Below, in pieces: positions 7,728 to 17,252 of a stretch of DNA of 64,000 nucleotides. The DNA is from Algoriphagus sanaruensis. GTDB lineage: Bacteria; Bacteroidota; Bacteroidia; Cytophagales; Cyclobacteriaceae. The notes beneath the pieces are model-generated. The model did not search any database and had not been told where the DNA came from. It saw only the letters and a program-made list of their open reading frames with translations. The stretch lies in contig NZ_CP012836.1 in NCBI RefSeq assembly GCF_001593605.1, forward strand, positions 434,001 to 498,000. Direction: 5' to 3'. A program made the translations under genes and the position numbers. Within the stretch, counting starts at the first letter, position 1. Each line of letters starts with the position of its first letter.

Positions 7728-10700
7728 ATGCAACAGGGTTTATATCGATCGGAGTTTGAGCATGACTCCTGCGGTATAGGTGCGGTCGTGGATTTGAGCA
7801 ATACACCCACTCATGAAACGATTAGCGATGCCTTATACATGCTTAGCAACATGGAGCACCGAGGGGGCAGAGGTTCAGATCCAAAAACCGGAGACGGGGC
7901 TGGGGTACTGATTCAGGTTCCGCACCAGTTTCTAAAAGATGTCACCGCTAGAACAGAAATAACACTTCCCGAAGCCGGCTATTATGGGGTAGGGATGACC
8001 TTCTTTCCAAAAAACAAGCAGTTATACGCAAGGTCTAAAGAAATGCTCAACGAACTCATCGACGAGTTGGGCTTTCAATTGATCGGATACCGTGAGGTTC
8101 CTGTGGATGTAACTGTTCCAGGCTCAGGAGCCTTGGAGGTAATGCCAATTATTGAGCAGCTTTTCGTTTCTCATAAGGAAAACCTAACAGGAATCGACCT
8201 AGAACGAAAATTGTATGTGCTTAGAAACTACGCAACAAAAAAGATTAACTCTGAAGTAGCCGGGGTAAACCACTCCTTTTATTTTGCAAGTTTAAGCTCA
8301 CTTACACTTATATATAAAGGACAGCTCCGTACAGATCAGGTTTTAGCTTTTTATAAGGACTTGCAAAATCCGAGAATTGAATCTGCCTTTGCGATCGTCC
8401 ATTCTCGATTTTCAACCAATACCTTCCCTAACTGGAGATTAGCTCAGCCATTCCGGTTCCTTTCTCACAATGGGGAAATCAATACCATCAGAGGTAACCT
8501 CAACAAGATGAAATCCAAAGAGGCCCTGATGAAATCAAAGTTTTTCACAGACGAAGAGCTTTCTAAACTTCTACCTATCACCAATAAGCTAAATTCCGAT
8601 TCGGCTAATTTGGATGCAATGGTGGAGCTACTGACCTTAAGTGGCAGATCACTTCCACATGCGATGATGATGCTCGTTCCCGAGGCTTGGCAAGATAACC
8701 AAGTAATGGATCGGGAAAGAAAGGCCTTCTATAAGTTCCATGCGTCTCTTGTTGAGCCTTGGGATGGCCCTGCTGCATTGCTATTTACTGATGGAAAATC
8801 AGTAGGAGCTACGCTTGACCGAAATGGTCTTCGCCCTTTGAGATATTTCATCACTCGAGACAATCGATTAATTCTCTCTTCTGAGGCTGGTGCATTACCA
8901 ATCCGGGAAGCTACAATTACCGAAAAAGGAAGAATTAGCCCTGGAAGAATGCTTTGGGCAGATCTCGAAAAGGGAAGAGTAGTATTCGATGAAGAAGTAA
9001 AAGGGGAAATCTGCAATAGACAACCTTATGAAAAGTGGGTTAACGAGCAAAGAACCAAACTTCGCTTTGTGCCAGATCCTGAGGAGCTCTCTCATCCTTA
9101 CACGACTTCTGAGATTAAGAAAAGCCAAACAGTTTTTGGATATACTTCTGAGGAGTTGAAAGTGATCCTTGCCCCTATGGGCGAGTCAGGATATGAAGCG
9201 GTGGGTTCCATGGGAGCCGATACGCCATTGGCTGTACTTTCTAAACAAAGCCAGCATATCTCCAATTACTTCAAGCAACTATTTGCTCAAGTAAGTAATC
9301 CTCCAATTGATCCTATCCGGGAGCGATTGGTGATGTCACTATTCACTCGAATTGGAGAAGGACATAATATCTTAGAGGAAAGCCCTCAACATACCAAACA
9401 AATCCACATTTCTCAGCCAGTTCTTTTGAATGAGGATTTGGAAAAAATCACCCGAATGGAGCATTTGGGCTATAGATCAAAAAGACTGTACGCTCATTTT
9501 GTGGCTGACAACCAACCTGGAAGACTTCTTGAGGCCTTGGACAAACTTTGTCAAGAAGCTGAAGACGCCATTCTTCAGGAAGGAAAAAATGTATTGATTA
9601 TTTCTGATCGAAACAGTAATTCTTCTTCAGCACCAATTCCGTCGCTAATTGCCATTGGTGCGGTACACCAGCATTTGGTTAAAAAGAAAATACGAACTAG
9701 AGCGGGATTAGTACTAGAATCTGCTGATATCCGCGAAGTTCATCATTTTGCGACTGCTATTGGTTATGGAGTTTCTGCTATAAACCCATACCTAGCTCTG
9801 GAATCCTTGTTGGAAATGTTTGAAAAGGGTCTTTTACCTAAAGTGAAAGATCAAAAAACACTTTTCTCCAACTACCAAGATGCTATTGGCAAAGGGCTTC
9901 TCAAGGTCCTTTCCAAAATGGGAATTTCAACCTTACAATCGTATCAAGGCGCCCAGATTTTCGAAGCAATTGGCTTAGGACCTGAAGTCGTTGACCGATG
10001 CTTTAAAGGCACCATTTCCAGAATTAGTGGAGTTTCTTTTGATGAATTGGCTAAGGAGGTGCTCAGCAGACACCATGCAGCTTACGACACCTCCTCTTCA
10101 ATTTTGGAAACAGGTGGCGTATATCAATGGAAACGAAGAGGGGAAAAACACATGTTTAACCCGGAAACGATCCATCTTCTGCAAAAGTCAACCCGTCTCG
10201 GCGATTATGAGCTTTACAAAAAGTTTGCTTCCAAAATCAATGAGCAAACTAAAGATGCATTGACTTTACGTGGCCTTTTTGAATTCAAAAAGCGAATCAG
10301 TGTCCCAATTGATGAAGTTGAGCCAGCAGAAAACATCTTAAAAAGATTTTCTACAGGAGCAATGTCATTTGGTTCCATCTCCCATGAAGCCCATACAACT
10401 TTGGCGATAGCCATGAACCGTATAGGTGCAAAAAGTAATTCAGGAGAAGGAGGAGAAGACGAAATTCGATTTGAAAGAAAGGCAAATGGTGATTGGGAGC
10501 GGTCTGCTATTAAGCAAGTAGCTTCTGGACGATTCGGTGTCACTTCACATTACCTTGCCAATGCAGACGAACTGCAAATCAAAATGGCCCAAGGTGCAAA
10601 ACCAGGTGAAGGAGGGCAATTGCCAGGGCATAAAGTCGATGAATGGATTGGACGGGTAAGACACTCTACCCCAGGGGTAGGTCTAATCTCCCCGCCTCCA

Positions 10701-12221
10701 CACCATGATATTTATTCTATCGAGGATCTGGCTCAATTGATTTTCGATCTTAAAAATGCCAATAGAAAAGCTAGAATCAACGTAAAGTTGGTTTCTCAAG
10801 CCGGAGTTGGAACAGTAGCAGCCGGTGTTGCGAAAGCAATGGCGGATGTAATTCTGATCTCTGGGGCAGACGGAGGAACAGGAGCCTCCCCACTAAGTTC
10901 GATCAGACATGCAGGGCTTCCTTGGGAGCTTGGACTTTCAGAAGCCCATCAAACGCTTGTAAAAAATAATCTTCGCAGCCGAGTAGTTCTTCAAACTGAC
11001 GGGCAGCTTCGTACTGGTAGAGATTTAGCAATCGCTACCCTGCTAGGGGCAGAAGAATGGGGCATTGCTACCGGAGCGTTAGTTGTGGAAGGGTGTATCA
11101 TGATGAGAAAGTGTCACCTTAACACTTGCCCTGTGGGAATCGCTACTCAAGATCCAGACCTAAGAAAACTATTCACGGGAGATCCAGAACATGTCGTTAA
11201 CTATTTCAAGTTCTTGGTACAAGATCTTCGAGAAATCATGGCTTCCCTTGGATTTAGATCTATAGATGAAATGGTAGGACAGAGCCATGTCCTTCAATCA
11301 ACCGGACATTTGAATCACTGGAAGTGGGATAAAATTGATCTTTCTCCAATTTTCCACAAAGTGGAAGTACCTGATCATGTGGGAATCCATAAGCAAATAG
11401 ATCAAGAATTTGAGCTTGAGCATGTATTAGACCGCCAGCTCATCAAGGCTGCAACTCCAGCTCTTGAACAAGCCATTCAGGTGGAAGGAATCTTCCCGAT
11501 CAAGAATATCGATCGATCTGTAGGAGCTATGCTTTCCAACGAAATCTCCAAAATCTATGGAGGAGTAGGTCTTCCAGAAGATACCGTACATTTCAAATTC
11601 ACAGGTTCAGCAGGACAAACTTTTGGAGGATTCTTAGCCAAAGGGGTGAATTTCGAACTTGAAGGAGAAGCAAATGACTACTTTGGAAAAGGACTTTCCG
11701 GAGGTAAGCTGATCATTTATCCTAGCCGAAATGCCAGGTTTGTTCCTGAAGAAAATATCATCATCGGCAACGTGGCATTTTATGGTGCCACATCTGGCGA
11801 GGCCTATATCAATGGTAAAGGTGGCGAAAGATTCTGTGTTAGAAACTCAGGTGTAAAAACGGTTATCGAAGGAATTGGCGATCACGGATGTGAATACATG
11901 ACTGGAGGATTAGTGATTAATCTTGGTGAAATCGGACGAAATTTCGCAGCAGGAATGAGTGGTGGAATCGCCTACATTCTTAAAGATTACATCACAGAAA
12001 TCAATACAGAGATGGTTGACCTTGATCTTCTCCAAGAAGAAGATTATCAAACCATCAAATCCTACCTCAAGCGACATGTCAAGCTCACAAACAGTGGACT
12101 TGGCCAGCGGTTCTTGGATGAATGGGAAAAATCCAAGGAACTATTCATCAAAGTAATTCCAAGAGATTACAAAGCTGTATTGGAAAAAAGAGCAAAAGAT
12201 CAAGCTAAAACACTGGTGTAA
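7728..12221 (+). CDS. gltB: Glutamate synthase large subunit
   Basis: The 1497-residue large subunit takes the amide of glutamine and transfers it to 2-oxoglutarate to make glutamate. The class II amidotransferase domain (about residues 15-430) starts at Cys15 in EHDSCGIGAV, so a 14-residue propeptide should be removed to expose the nucleophile. The FMN-binding synthase domain has SGEGGEDEIR and ISGADGGTGASPL. The 3Fe-4S cysteines follow C-x5-C-x4-C in CIMMRKCHLNTCPVG. The Gly-rich C-terminal beta-helix covers about 1230-1450 (GLSGGKLIIYPS). Length and domain order are normal. gltD starts one base after its stop. Confidence 0.97.
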   Translation: MQQGLYRSEFEHDSCGIGAVVDLSNTPTHETISDALYMLSNMEHRGGRGSDPKTGDGAGVLIQVPHQFLKDVTARTEITLPEAGYYGVGMTFFPKNKQLYARSKEMLNELIDELGFQLIGYREVPVDVTVPGSGALEVMPIIEQLFVSHKENLTGIDLERKLYVLRNYATKKINSEVAGVNHSFYFASLSSLTLIYKGQLRTDQVLAFYKDLQNPRIESAFAIVHSRFSTNTFPNWRLAQPFRFLSHNGEINTIRGNLNKMKSKEALMKSKFFTDEELSKLLPITNKLNSDSANLDAMVELLTLSGRSLPHAMMMLVPEAWQDNQVMDRERKAFYKFHASLVEPWDGPAALLFTDGKSVGATLDRNGLRPLRYFITRDNRLILSSEAGALPIREATITEKGRISPGRMLWADLEKGRVVFDEEVKGEICNRQPYEKWVNEQRTKLRFVPDPEELSHPYTTSEIKKSQTVFGYTSEELKVILAPMGESGYEAVGSMGADTPLAVLSKQSQHISNYFKQLFAQVSNPPIDPIRERLVMSLFTRIGEGHNILEESPQHTKQIHISQPVLLNEDLEKITRMEHLGYRSKRLYAHFVADNQPGRLLEALDKLCQEAEDAILQEGKNVLIISDRNSNSSSAPIPSLIAIGAVHQHLVKKKIRTRAGLVLESADIREVHHFATAIGYGVSAINPYLALESLLEMFEKGLLPKVKDQKTLFSNYQDAIGKGLLKVLSKMGISTLQSYQGAQIFEAIGLGPEVVDRCFKGTISRISGVSFDELAKEVLSRHHAAYDTSSSILETGGVYQWKRRGEKHMFNPETIHLLQKSTRLGDYELYKKFASKINEQTKDALTLRGLFEFKKRISVPIDEVEPAENILKRFSTGAMSFGSISHEAHTTLAIAMNRIGAKSNSGEGGEDEIRFERKANGDWERSAIKQVASGRFGVTSHYLANADELQIKMAQGAKPGEGGQLPGHKVDEWIGRVRHSTPGVGLISPPPHHDIYSIEDLAQLIFDLKNANRKARINVKLVSQAGVGTVAAGVAKAMADVILISGADGGTGASPLSSIRHAGLPWELGLSEAHQTLVKNNLRSRVVLQTDGQLRTGRDLAIATLLGAEEWGIATGALVVEGCIMMRKCHLNTCPVGIATQDPDLRKLFTGDPEHVVNYFKFLVQDLREIMASLGFRSIDEMVGQSHVLQSTGHLNHWKWDKIDLSPIFHKVEVPDHVGIHKQIDQEFELEHVLDRQLIKAATPALEQAIQVEGIFPIKNIDRSVGAMLSNEISKIYGGVGLPEDTVHFKFTGSAGQTFGGFLAKGVNFELEGEANDYFGKGLSGGKLIIYPSRNARFVPEENIIIGNVAFYGATSGEAYINGKGGERFCVRNSGVKTVIEGIGDHGCEYMTGGLVINLGEIGRNFAAGMSGGIAYILKDYITEINTEMVDLDLLQEEDYQTIKSYLKRHVKLTNSGLGQRFLDEWEKSKELFIKVIPRDYKAVLEKRAKDQAKTLV

Positions 12222-12222
12222 G

Positions 12223-13695
12223 ATGGGAGCGAAAGACGGATTCATAAAATTTACAAGAGAAACACCTGTAAGCCGAGACCCGAAAGATCGAATCGGAGAT
12301 TACAGAGAAATATATGAGCCTTTTTCTGATGAAAAACTCAATCATCAGGCGGCAAGATGCATGGATTGTGGAGTTCCATTTTGCCATAATGGTTGTCCAT
12401 TAGGAAATGTTATTCCTGAATTCAATGATGCGGTTTACCAAAAAGAATGGGAACAAGCCATCAAAATCTTAAGAAGTACCAACAACTTTCCAGAGTTCAC
12501 AGGAAGGATTTGCCCCGCACCCTGTGAAGCAAGTTGTGTTTTGGGGATCAATAAAGATCCTGTAGCTATTGAATTGATCGAAAAGAACATCGCAGAAAAA
12601 GCCTATGAACTAGGCTTAATCAAAGCTAACCCTCCGAAAACTCGGACTGGTAAGAAAGTGGCGGTAATCGGATCAGGTCCAGCTGGACTTGCCGCAGCAG
12701 ATCAACTTAATCAGGCTGGTCATGAGGTTACCTTATTTGAAAAGGATGCCAAAGTTGGAGGACTCCTTCGCTATGGGATTCCAGATTTCAAACTTGAAAA
12801 ATGGGTAATCGACCGTCGAGTTGAGCTTATGGAGCAAGAAGGTGTGCATTTTGCAACTCAAACGGAAATCGGAAAAACCATTGATTCTGCTCAAATTTTG
12901 AAAGATTTTGATGCAATTGTTCTTTCTACTGGTGCTCAGCAACCTCGTTCTTTGAATATTCCAGGAGATAAACTTAAAGGCGTTCATTTCGCAATGGAAT
13001 TTCTTGGAAGACAAAATCAAGTAATTGGAGGTGAACTTGATGGAAACCCGATCCATGCCGGAGGTAAACATGTCCTGGTCATTGGAGGTGGAGATACAGG
13101 AAGTGACTGTATCGGTACCTCAAATCGACATGGAGCAGCCTCCATCACTCAACTCGAACTACTTCCAAAGCCACCTAAGCAGCGTACTGTTCTTAATCCA
13201 TGGCCAGAGTGGCCAATGACATTGAGAACTTCTAGTTCCCATGAAGAAGGTGCAGAACGTGTATTCTCTGTTCTTACCAAAGAATTTGTTGGAAACGAAA
13301 AAGGAGAAGTTACAGGATTGAAAATCGCCGAAATTGAATGGAAAGAAAAAGGCGGAAGAATGACCTTTGAGGAAGTTCCTGGAACAGAACGAGTCCTTTC
13401 ATGTGACTTGGCCTTCATTGCAATTGGTTATTTAGGGCCAGCTCAAAATGGATTATTACAGGCATTTGGTGTGGATACGATGGAAAATAGCCTTCCTAAG
13501 TCAAAAAATTACCAGAGTACAAACCCGAAAGTCTTCCTTGCCGGTGATATGCGCAGAGGCCAATCCTTGGTGGTCTGGGCAATATCTGAAGGTAGAGAAG
13601 CAGCTGTCAAAGTAGACGAATTCCTGATGGGATCGTCAAGTCTACCTCAGAAGGATGCGTCCTTCTATCAGGTAGAGGAGCAAATCGCGGGTTAA
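12223..13695 (+). CDS. gltD: Glutamate synthase small subunit
   Basis: This 490-residue partner of GltB passes electrons from NAD(P)H to the large subunit. The N-terminal Fe-S region carries [14 protein letters not shown] and CPAPCEASC. The FAD-binding motif is [15 protein letters not shown] and the NADPH site [13 protein letters not shown]. The C-terminus has the [15 protein letters not shown] motif that closes the FAD site. Length is typical. It is translationally close to gltB (one-base gap), and the pair forms the ammonium-assimilating GOGAT. A strong hairpin follows at 13754-13780. Confidence 0.97.
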   Translation: MGAKDGFIKFTRETPVSRDPKDRIGDYREIYEPFSDEKLNHQAARCMDCGVPFCHNGCPLGNVIPEFNDAVYQKEWEQAIKILRSTNNFPEFTGRICPAPCEASCVLGINKDPVAIELIEKNIAEKAYELGLIKANPPKTRTGKKVAVIGSGPAGLAAADQLNQAGHEVTLFEKDAKVGGLLRYGIPDFKLEKWVIDRRVELMEQEGVHFATQTEIGKTIDSAQILKDFDAIVLSTGAQQPRSLNIPGDKLKGVHFAMEFLGRQNQVIGGELDGNPIHAGGKHVLVIGGGDTGSDCIGTSNRHGAASITQLELLPKPPKQRTVLNPWPEWPMTLRTSSSHEEGAERVFSVLTKEFVGNEKGEVTGLKIAEIEWKEKGGRMTFEEVPGTERVLSCDLAFIAIGYLGPAQNGLLQAFGVDTMENSLPKSKNYQSTNPKVFLAGDMRRGQSLVVWAISEGREAAVKVDEFLMGSSSLPQKDASFYQVEEQIAG

Positions 13696-13753
13696 ACGCC
13701 GGTTTTTTCCGGCATTCCAATAGTACCCTGTTTAGTTGACCCACCTGCGATAA

Positions 13754-13780
13754 AGAAAGCCACCTTATGGGTGGCTTTCT
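13754..13780. terminator. Terminator between gltD and the Spy-like gene
   Basis: An 11-bp perfect stem (13754-13764 with 13770-13780) with a 5-base loop sits between convergent genes. A shorter 5-bp GC hairpin with a T6 loop lies at 13698-13713, closer to the gltD stop. T runs are modest on both sides. Confidence 0.7.
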
Positions 13781-13794
13781 ACATTTTGGTTCAA

Positions 13795-14199
13795 TTAGTT
13801 TCTTGGTCTTCTAGCCATTGGCCTTTCAGGACGATCATGGACTTCTCCTCCCGGTCTTCTCCGGTCTCTAGCATCCATTTTGATCTCTTCCCACTCTTTT
13901 CGCTGCTCTTCAGTCAAAATACTTTTTATTTTCTCTTCTTGAGCTTTCATTTCTGCTAGTCTAGCTTCACGTTCTGCTCGTTGTGCTTCCATTTCTTTTT
14001 GCCTTTTTTGAGCATTTTCAAGGTGAATGGCATATACCTCTTTTTTTTGATCCTCAGAAAGATTTAATCTTTCAGCCATTCTATTAGTCATTTGTTGAGC
14101 CCTTTCCTCTGGAGAAGGAACTTCTTTTGGCCTTTGTTGAGCCAATACACCTAGGGTAGTCATGCCCACTATGGCAATACTTAAAATCCATCTTTTCAT
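13795..14199 (-). CDS. Spy/DUF4890-like periplasmic helical protein
   Basis: This 134-residue protein has a signal peptide (MKRWILSIAIVGMTTLGVLAQ). A long charged helical region follows with LNLSEDQKKEVYAIH near residue 50 and ILTEEQRKEWEE near 100. The L-T/S-x-E-Q-x-K repeats are typical of the LTXXQ/Spy and DUF4890 proteins. They are periplasmic and some act as ATP-independent chaperones or respond to envelope or metal stress. The tail is rich in Arg and Pro. It sits 95 bases downstream of the NADH dehydrogenase gene on the same strand. A chaperone role is inferred from the family. Confidence 0.75.
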   Translation of the reverse strand: MKRWILSIAIVGMTTLGVLAQQRPKEVPSPEERAQQMTNRMAERLNLSEDQKKEVYAIHLENAQKRQKEMEAQRAEREARLAEMKAQEEKIKSILTEEQRKEWEEIKMDARDRRRPGGEVHDRPERPMARRPRN

Positions 14200-14294
14200 A
14201 CGTCTGTTTGTTTAGGTTTCGGTAATTAGATATGAAAAGGGATTTTTGGTTTAAAGATGAATAAATAGAAAACTGTTAAAGGAACTTAAAAGGC

Positions 14295-15617
14295 TTATTT
14301 TTCTTCAATCAGATCTTTACGTTCGGTAGCTCTCACATACCTTGGCTTGATCAATAACCTGAGGCTGGGATCAAAGCTTAGGTAATTCCAAGACCAATCA
14401 AAAAAGATAAAAAGCTTGTTCTTGACGCCCAGGATGGCCATTAAATGGACGAAGAGCCATGTCAGCCAAGCAAGAATTCCTTGGAATTTAACAAAAGGCA
14501 AATCCACAACTGCCTTTTTACGTCCTACCGTTGCCATTGATCCGAGATCCTTGTATTCAAAAGCCATCATTTCTTGGCCTCGAGAAATTCTCCGAAAATT
14601 AGCGGCTAAGTTTTTTGCTTGCTGAATTGCAACTTGTGCGACTTGTGGGTGTCCTTTGGGCAGAGAATCTGTGCTCACTACACTTTGATCTCCAAGCACA
14701 AATATTCCATCCGAATGAAGTAATTGATTGAAAGGATCTACTTTCATTCGACCATTTCCTGCAAACTGCTGATCCTGAAAACCATCGATCCGATTAGGTT
14801 TAATGCCAGCCGCCCAAAGCAAGGTCTCAGTATAAATTGGCTCTTTTCCTTCAAGAATGACAGTTTTACCATCAAAATTCAATACCCTCGTGGAGACAAA
14901 GACTTCCACTCCTAGTTCATTTAAATAACTGAGTGCATGGTCTTGGGCTTCTTGGGACATCGTAGAAAGCAGCTTTGGGCTTGCCTCAACCAAGGTCACC
15001 TTCATATTTTTAAAACTCAATTCAGGATAGTCTTTGGGGAAAACAGTATTCCGTAGTTCCGCCATTGCACCTGCCAATTCAACGCCTGTAGGACCTCCTC
15101 CTACAATAACCACATTCATCAAGGCTTTTCGATCTGACTCATTTTTCAGATTAACAGCCCGTTCGTAATTTGAAATAATCTTATTTCGGATATAAAGAGC
15201 CTCGGAAACTGTCTTCATTGGAGAAGCAAAATATTCGATTTGTTGAGCACCAAAGAAATTGGTTTCCGCACCCATGGCTAGCACCAAATAATCAAAATCC
15301 AAAAATCCAACATCCGTATAAATACGCTTCTTTTCCTGATCTACTCCTTGTACCTCAGCCATTCTAAAAGTGACATTTCGGGTATTGTGAAAAATCTTCC
15401 TCAATGGAAATGAGATCGCTGAAGGTTCGAGACCTGCAGTAGCTACCTGATAAAAGAGGGGCTGGAATTCATGAAAGTTATTCTTATCGAGAAGGATAAC
15501 CTGGTATTCGGTGTTTTTCAACTCACGGGCCAATTTTAATCCTGCAAAACCTGCCCCAACAATTACGATTTTGGGAAGATGTAATTCAGGAAGATTTGGA
15601 ATGGGAGAAATATTCAT
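14295..15617 (-). CDS. ndh: Type II NADH dehydrogenase (NAD(P)/FAD-dependent oxidoreductase)
   Basis: This 440-residue enzyme oxidises NADH and reduces quinone without pumping protons. The FAD motif is IVGAGFAGLKLAREL near residue 20. The NADH motif is VVIVGGGPTGVELAG near residue 170. FVLGDQSVV near residue 305 closes the FAD site. The C-terminal 80 residues are hydrophobic and amphipathic (WLTWLFVHLMAILG, LFIFFDWSWNYL), fitting the peripheral membrane anchor of NDH-2. Length suits the family. Sulfide:quinone reductase-like proteins are related, but the C-terminal anchor and overall pattern favour NDH-2. Confidence 0.9.
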   Translation of the reverse strand: MNISPIPNLPELHLPKIVIVGAGFAGLKLARELKNTEYQVILLDKNNFHEFQPLFYQVATAGLEPSAISFPLRKIFHNTRNVTFRMAEVQGVDQEKKRIYTDVGFLDFDYLVLAMGAETNFFGAQQIEYFASPMKTVSEALYIRNKIISNYERAVNLKNESDRKALMNVVIVGGGPTGVELAGAMAELRNTVFPKDYPELSFKNMKVTLVEASPKLLSTMSQEAQDHALSYLNELGVEVFVSTRVLNFDGKTVILEGKEPIYTETLLWAAGIKPNRIDGFQDQQFAGNGRMKVDPFNQLLHSDGIFVLGDQSVVSTDSLPKGHPQVAQVAIQQAKNLAANFRRISRGQEMMAFEYKDLGSMATVGRKKAVVDLPFVKFQGILAWLTWLFVHLMAILGVKNKLFIFFDWSWNYLSFDPSLRLLIKPRYVRATERKDLIEEK

Positions 15618-15736
15618 AAAAAGAAAAGTCAGTTTGCAAGTTATAAGACGATTTCCACCGGAGTAAGTCTGGAAAAATCAGGAAAATAAGTCGCGAATTG
15701 TGTTTGCAATGGTTTTCCCCCTTATCAAAAGAATTG

Positions 15737-15744
15737 TATTTTTG
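15737..15744 (+). promoter_or_regulatory. -7 box (TATTTTTG) upstream of yebC
   Basis: A perfect TAnnTTTG lies 21 bases before the yebC ATG at 15766. There is no clear TTG at the expected spacing upstream. It supports the start at 15766 over the longer frame beginning at 15700. Confidence 0.45.
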
Positions 15745-15765
15745 CCCACTTCAAAAAGTAAATCT

Positions 15766-16473
15766 ATGGGAAGAGCATTTGAATTCCGGAAAGAGCGAAA
15801 ATTTAAGCGATGGGACAAAATGTCCAAAGTCTTCACCCGATTGGGTAAAGAGATTGTGATGGCCGTAAAATCTGGAGGTCCTGACCCTACAAGTAATGCG
15901 AAACTCCGCACGGTAATCCAAAATGCGAAAGGTGCCCAAATGCCAAAAGACAGGATAGAGGCAGCGATCAAACGAGCATCTAACAAGGATGAAAAAGATT
16001 ACGAAGAAGTAGTATACGAGGGCTATGGCCCATTTGGAATTGCGGTAATTGTAGAGACCTCCACAGACAATACCAATAGAACCGTTGCAAATGTTAGGTC
16101 TTATTTTTCTAAGGCCGGTGGTTCATTGGGCACTTCAGGCTCAGTAAGTTTTATGTTTGAACGAAAGGCGGTTTTTAGATTTGCAAAAGGAAATTACGAT
16201 ATCGAAGAACTGGAGCTTGAGTTGATCGACTTCGGATTAACCGAAATCGCGGAAAATGAAGGGGAAATCTTCGTATACACCGAATTTGAAGATTTTGGTA
16301 CGATGCAAAAAGCCCTTGAAGATCGTGGAATTGAGGTTATCTCAGGTGATTTTCAGCGTTTCCCAACTACCCTTACCGAAATCACTGAAGAACAAGAAGA
16401 AGTAATCCAAAAACTTATTGATCGTCTCGAAGAAGATGATGATGTAAACCAAGTATTCACTAATATGGCCTAG
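15766..16473 (+). CDS. yebC: YebC/PmpR-family protein
   Basis: This 235-residue protein opens with MGRAFEFRKERKFKRWDKM, the Bacteroidota version of the YebC N-terminus. It then carries FTRLGKEIVMAVKSGGPDP and AKGAQMPKDRIEAAIKRA. Members act as transcription regulators in some bacteria, and several are reported to help ribosomes translate polyproline stretches; which applies here cannot be told. The frame extends upstream to 15700, but those 22 residues do not fit the family and overlap the promoter box. It is followed 20 bases later by a YjjX-type phosphatase. Confidence 0.93.
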   Translation: MGRAFEFRKERKFKRWDKMSKVFTRLGKEIVMAVKSGGPDPTSNAKLRTVIQNAKGAQMPKDRIEAAIKRASNKDEKDYEEVVYEGYGPFGIAVIVETSTDNTNRTVANVRSYFSKAGGSLGTSGSVSFMFERKAVFRFAKGNYDIEELELELIDFGLTEIAENEGEIFVYTEFEDFGTMQKALEDRGIEVISGDFQRFPTTLTEITEEQEEVIQKLIDRLEEDDDVNQVFTNMA

Positions 16474-16493
16474 GTGCAAACCAGGCCTTTTTT

Positions 16494-17060
16494 ATGAGTT
16501 TTAGAAGAAGAGAGAATTTAAAGCCCTCGGACAAATTGCTTGTACTCGTGGGGAGCAAAAATCCTGTTAAAGTAGCCTGTACTGAAGATGCGTTCACAAG
16601 GGCCTTTAATCGACCAATTTTAGTAGAAGGAATCAACGTTTCATCTGGAGTCCCAGACCAACCCATTGGAGAGCGGGAGACTTTATTGGGTGCCAAAAAC
16701 AGAGCATATCAGTCTAGAGATGTATTTCCAGAAGCTAACTACTGGGTGGGAATAGAGGGAGGAATTGATGAGGACGAAAAAGGGATGTTTGCTTTTGCTT
16801 GGATGTTTATTCTTGGTCAAAATGGCAAAACTACCCAAGCCAAAACAGGCACCTTCTATCTCCCCAAAAAGGTCTCAGAACTGGTAAGCCAGGGAATGGA
16901 GCTTGGAAAAGCGGATGACTTGATCTTTGAACAAGAAAACTCCAAACAACAAGGTGGATCTGTAGGACTCCTTACTCAGGGTGTAGTGAACCGTGACGAA
17001 TACTATCGACAAGCCATAATTCTAGCCCTAATCCCATTTTTGAACCCCGATCTCTTCTAA
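16494..17060 (+). CDS. yjjX: Inosine/xanthosine triphosphatase (DUF84 / YjjX family)
   Basis: This 188-residue house-cleaning enzyme hydrolyses non-canonical purine triphosphates (ITP, XTP). The family signature VGSKNPVKVACTEDAF lies at residues 18-34, and VPDQPIGERETLLGAKNRA near 55-75. The acidic core is YWVGIEGGIDED near 83. The C-terminal KQQGGSVGLLTQG matches the conserved G-x-G-x-L-T region. It lies 20 bases after yebC and is probably co-transcribed. A hairpin follows at 17222-17241. Confidence 0.88.
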   Translation: MSFRRRENLKPSDKLLVLVGSKNPVKVACTEDAFTRAFNRPILVEGINVSSGVPDQPIGERETLLGAKNRAYQSRDVFPEANYWVGIEGGIDEDEKGMFAFAWMFILGQNGKTTQAKTGTFYLPKKVSELVSQGMELGKADDLIFEQENSKQQGGSVGLLTQGVVNRDEYYRQAIILALIPFLNPDLF

Positions 17061-17221
17061 TAAAAATTAGATTATATCAGGTAATTTTGAAATTTTTTAA
17101 GAAAAGTTTTGGAGTTTAGGTATATTTTTTCGTGTTTTAACACGTAAAGAATATTCAACTCAAAGTTTCTTAAAGACACCCTAAGTTGTTTCATCACCCT
17201 ATATAAAGTACCCTTCCTTAT

Positions 17222-17252
17222 AACCTCCCTTCTGGGAGGTTTTATTTTTTCA
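17222..17252. terminator. Bidirectional terminator between yjjX and the 331-aa gene
   Basis: An 8-bp perfect stem (17222-17229 with 17234-17241) with a 4-base loop is followed by a T-rich run to about 17250. The T run overlaps the stop codon of the minus-strand gene. Confidence 0.75.

Noticed and set aside
10214..10543. A 109-codon minus-strand open frame in gltB
   Set aside because: It is a shadow of the gltB frame, which has intact cofactor and Fe-S motifs throughout.
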